Positions 63,765-64,000 of a stretch of DNA of 64,000 nucleotides are shown one piece after another. How positions within the stretch are numbered: the first letter of the stretch is position 1; every line of letters begins with the position of its first letter. The notes under the pieces are model-generated. The model saw only the letters and a program-made list of their open reading frames with translations. It made no database searches and was not told where the DNA came from. The position numbers and the translations under genes are program-made. Location: the NCBI GenBank assembly GCA_936432065.2, contig OW386289.2:35731903-35795902 (forward strand). The letters are read 5' to 3'. Source of the DNA: Rutpela maculata. Lineage: Eukaryota > Arthropoda > Insecta > Coleoptera > Cerambycidae.

Positions 63765-63900
63765 GAATTCGGTTAGTGAAGATGAACTAATATGTACACC
63801 ACCAGAATGAAGACAAGTAGATAATGATACAATACATAATTTATTACCCGAAAAATCGCAGAACAAATATAAAAATGTGTACAAAAATTAATTTTTTAAG
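63765..63900 (+). pseudogene. decayed N-terminus, possibly Crypton/tyrosine-recombinase-like
   Basis: A frame from ATG 63759 or so reads MLNSVSEDELICTPPE, then TGA, RQVDNDTIHNLLPEKSQNKY then KNVYKN and TAA. The S-E-D-E-L...PPE start and the LLPEKSxxxYxxxY block recall the N-terminus of insect Crypton-like recombinase proteins. Two in-frame stops show it is dead or mis-framed. The call rests on memory of the motif; no catalytic domain is in the window, which ends 100 bp later. Confidence 0.3.
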
Positions 63901-64000
63901 GTTAACCACATGGAACCTTCACAGCATGATAGATTAGGTCCTTGGCCATCTGTAATGGCTAATTACAACATTTTTTGGGAGCTCTACATAATGGCACTAT

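Noticed and set aside
1..64000. CRISPR array, prokaryotic operon, phage or antiviral system
   Set aside because: There are no regularly spaced identical repeats with unique spacers and no prokaryotic genes; introns, AATAAA signals and animal-type transposons dominate.

Overview
This window is AT-rich animal DNA, most likely from an insect with a large, repeat-laden genome. The evidence is one spliced eukaryotic gene (GT-AG introns, AATAAA sites), non-LTR retrotransposons of the R1, CR1/Jockey-like and R2/RLE types, a Ty3/gypsy element, hAT- and Harbinger-like DNA elements, and large foldback elements. I see no operons, rRNA operon, CRISPR array or prokaryotic signals. The species cannot be fixed from the sequence; a beetle or another TE-rich insect would fit.

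The only well-supported host gene is a TraB-domain protein (TRABD-like). It has six exons on the + strand at 13902-26829 and encodes about 381 aa. Five exons lie within 1.45 kb. The last follows an 11.2 kb intron that holds an antisense gypsy element (about 16093-24050), itself carrying an RNase H-encoding non-LTR element (13-bp target duplication) and a short hAT-like insertion. A second possible host exon lies at 27349-27522 and a possible divergent exon at 13423-13605.

Layout. 0.3-2.3 kb: a dispersed repeat and a satellite of about 104 bp, broken by a MITE. 2.3-7.9 kb: a hAT-like composite with an 8-bp TSD, containing two foldbacks, one of which encloses a Cys-rich ORF. 8.8-12.2 kb: a 3.4 kb palindromic element. 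12.4-13.0 kb: a dispersed repeat. 13.9-26.8 kb: the TraB gene and its intron. 27.9-31.3 kb: a non-LTR fragment split by a 2.5 kb foldback. 31.3-33.2 kb: another non-LTR fragment and a complete 5S-rRNA-headed SINE. 33.5-38.4 kb: Harbinger-like, TIR, hAT-like and foldback elements in and around another non-LTR tail.

38.4-57.5 kb is a nest at least four levels deep. An RLE (R2-like) non-LTR element is split by a minus-strand R1-like element (39168-55037, 14-bp TSD). That one is split by a plus-strand R1-like element of the same family (45383-53650, again a 14-bp TSD). The plus copy is in turn split by a minus-strand CR1-like element (about 49312-52735). Three further short non-LTR tails sit in the first R1 copy. 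57.5-62.65 kb is a plus-strand non-LTR element with an opposite-strand one inside it. The last kilobase and a half holds a 30-bp minisatellite and a decayed fragment that may be Crypton-like.

Functionally, the window is one mitochondrial/membrane-type TraB gene in heterochromatin-like DNA. Everything else is selfish DNA, almost all of it broken. The nesting and target duplications give a readable relative history of insertions.
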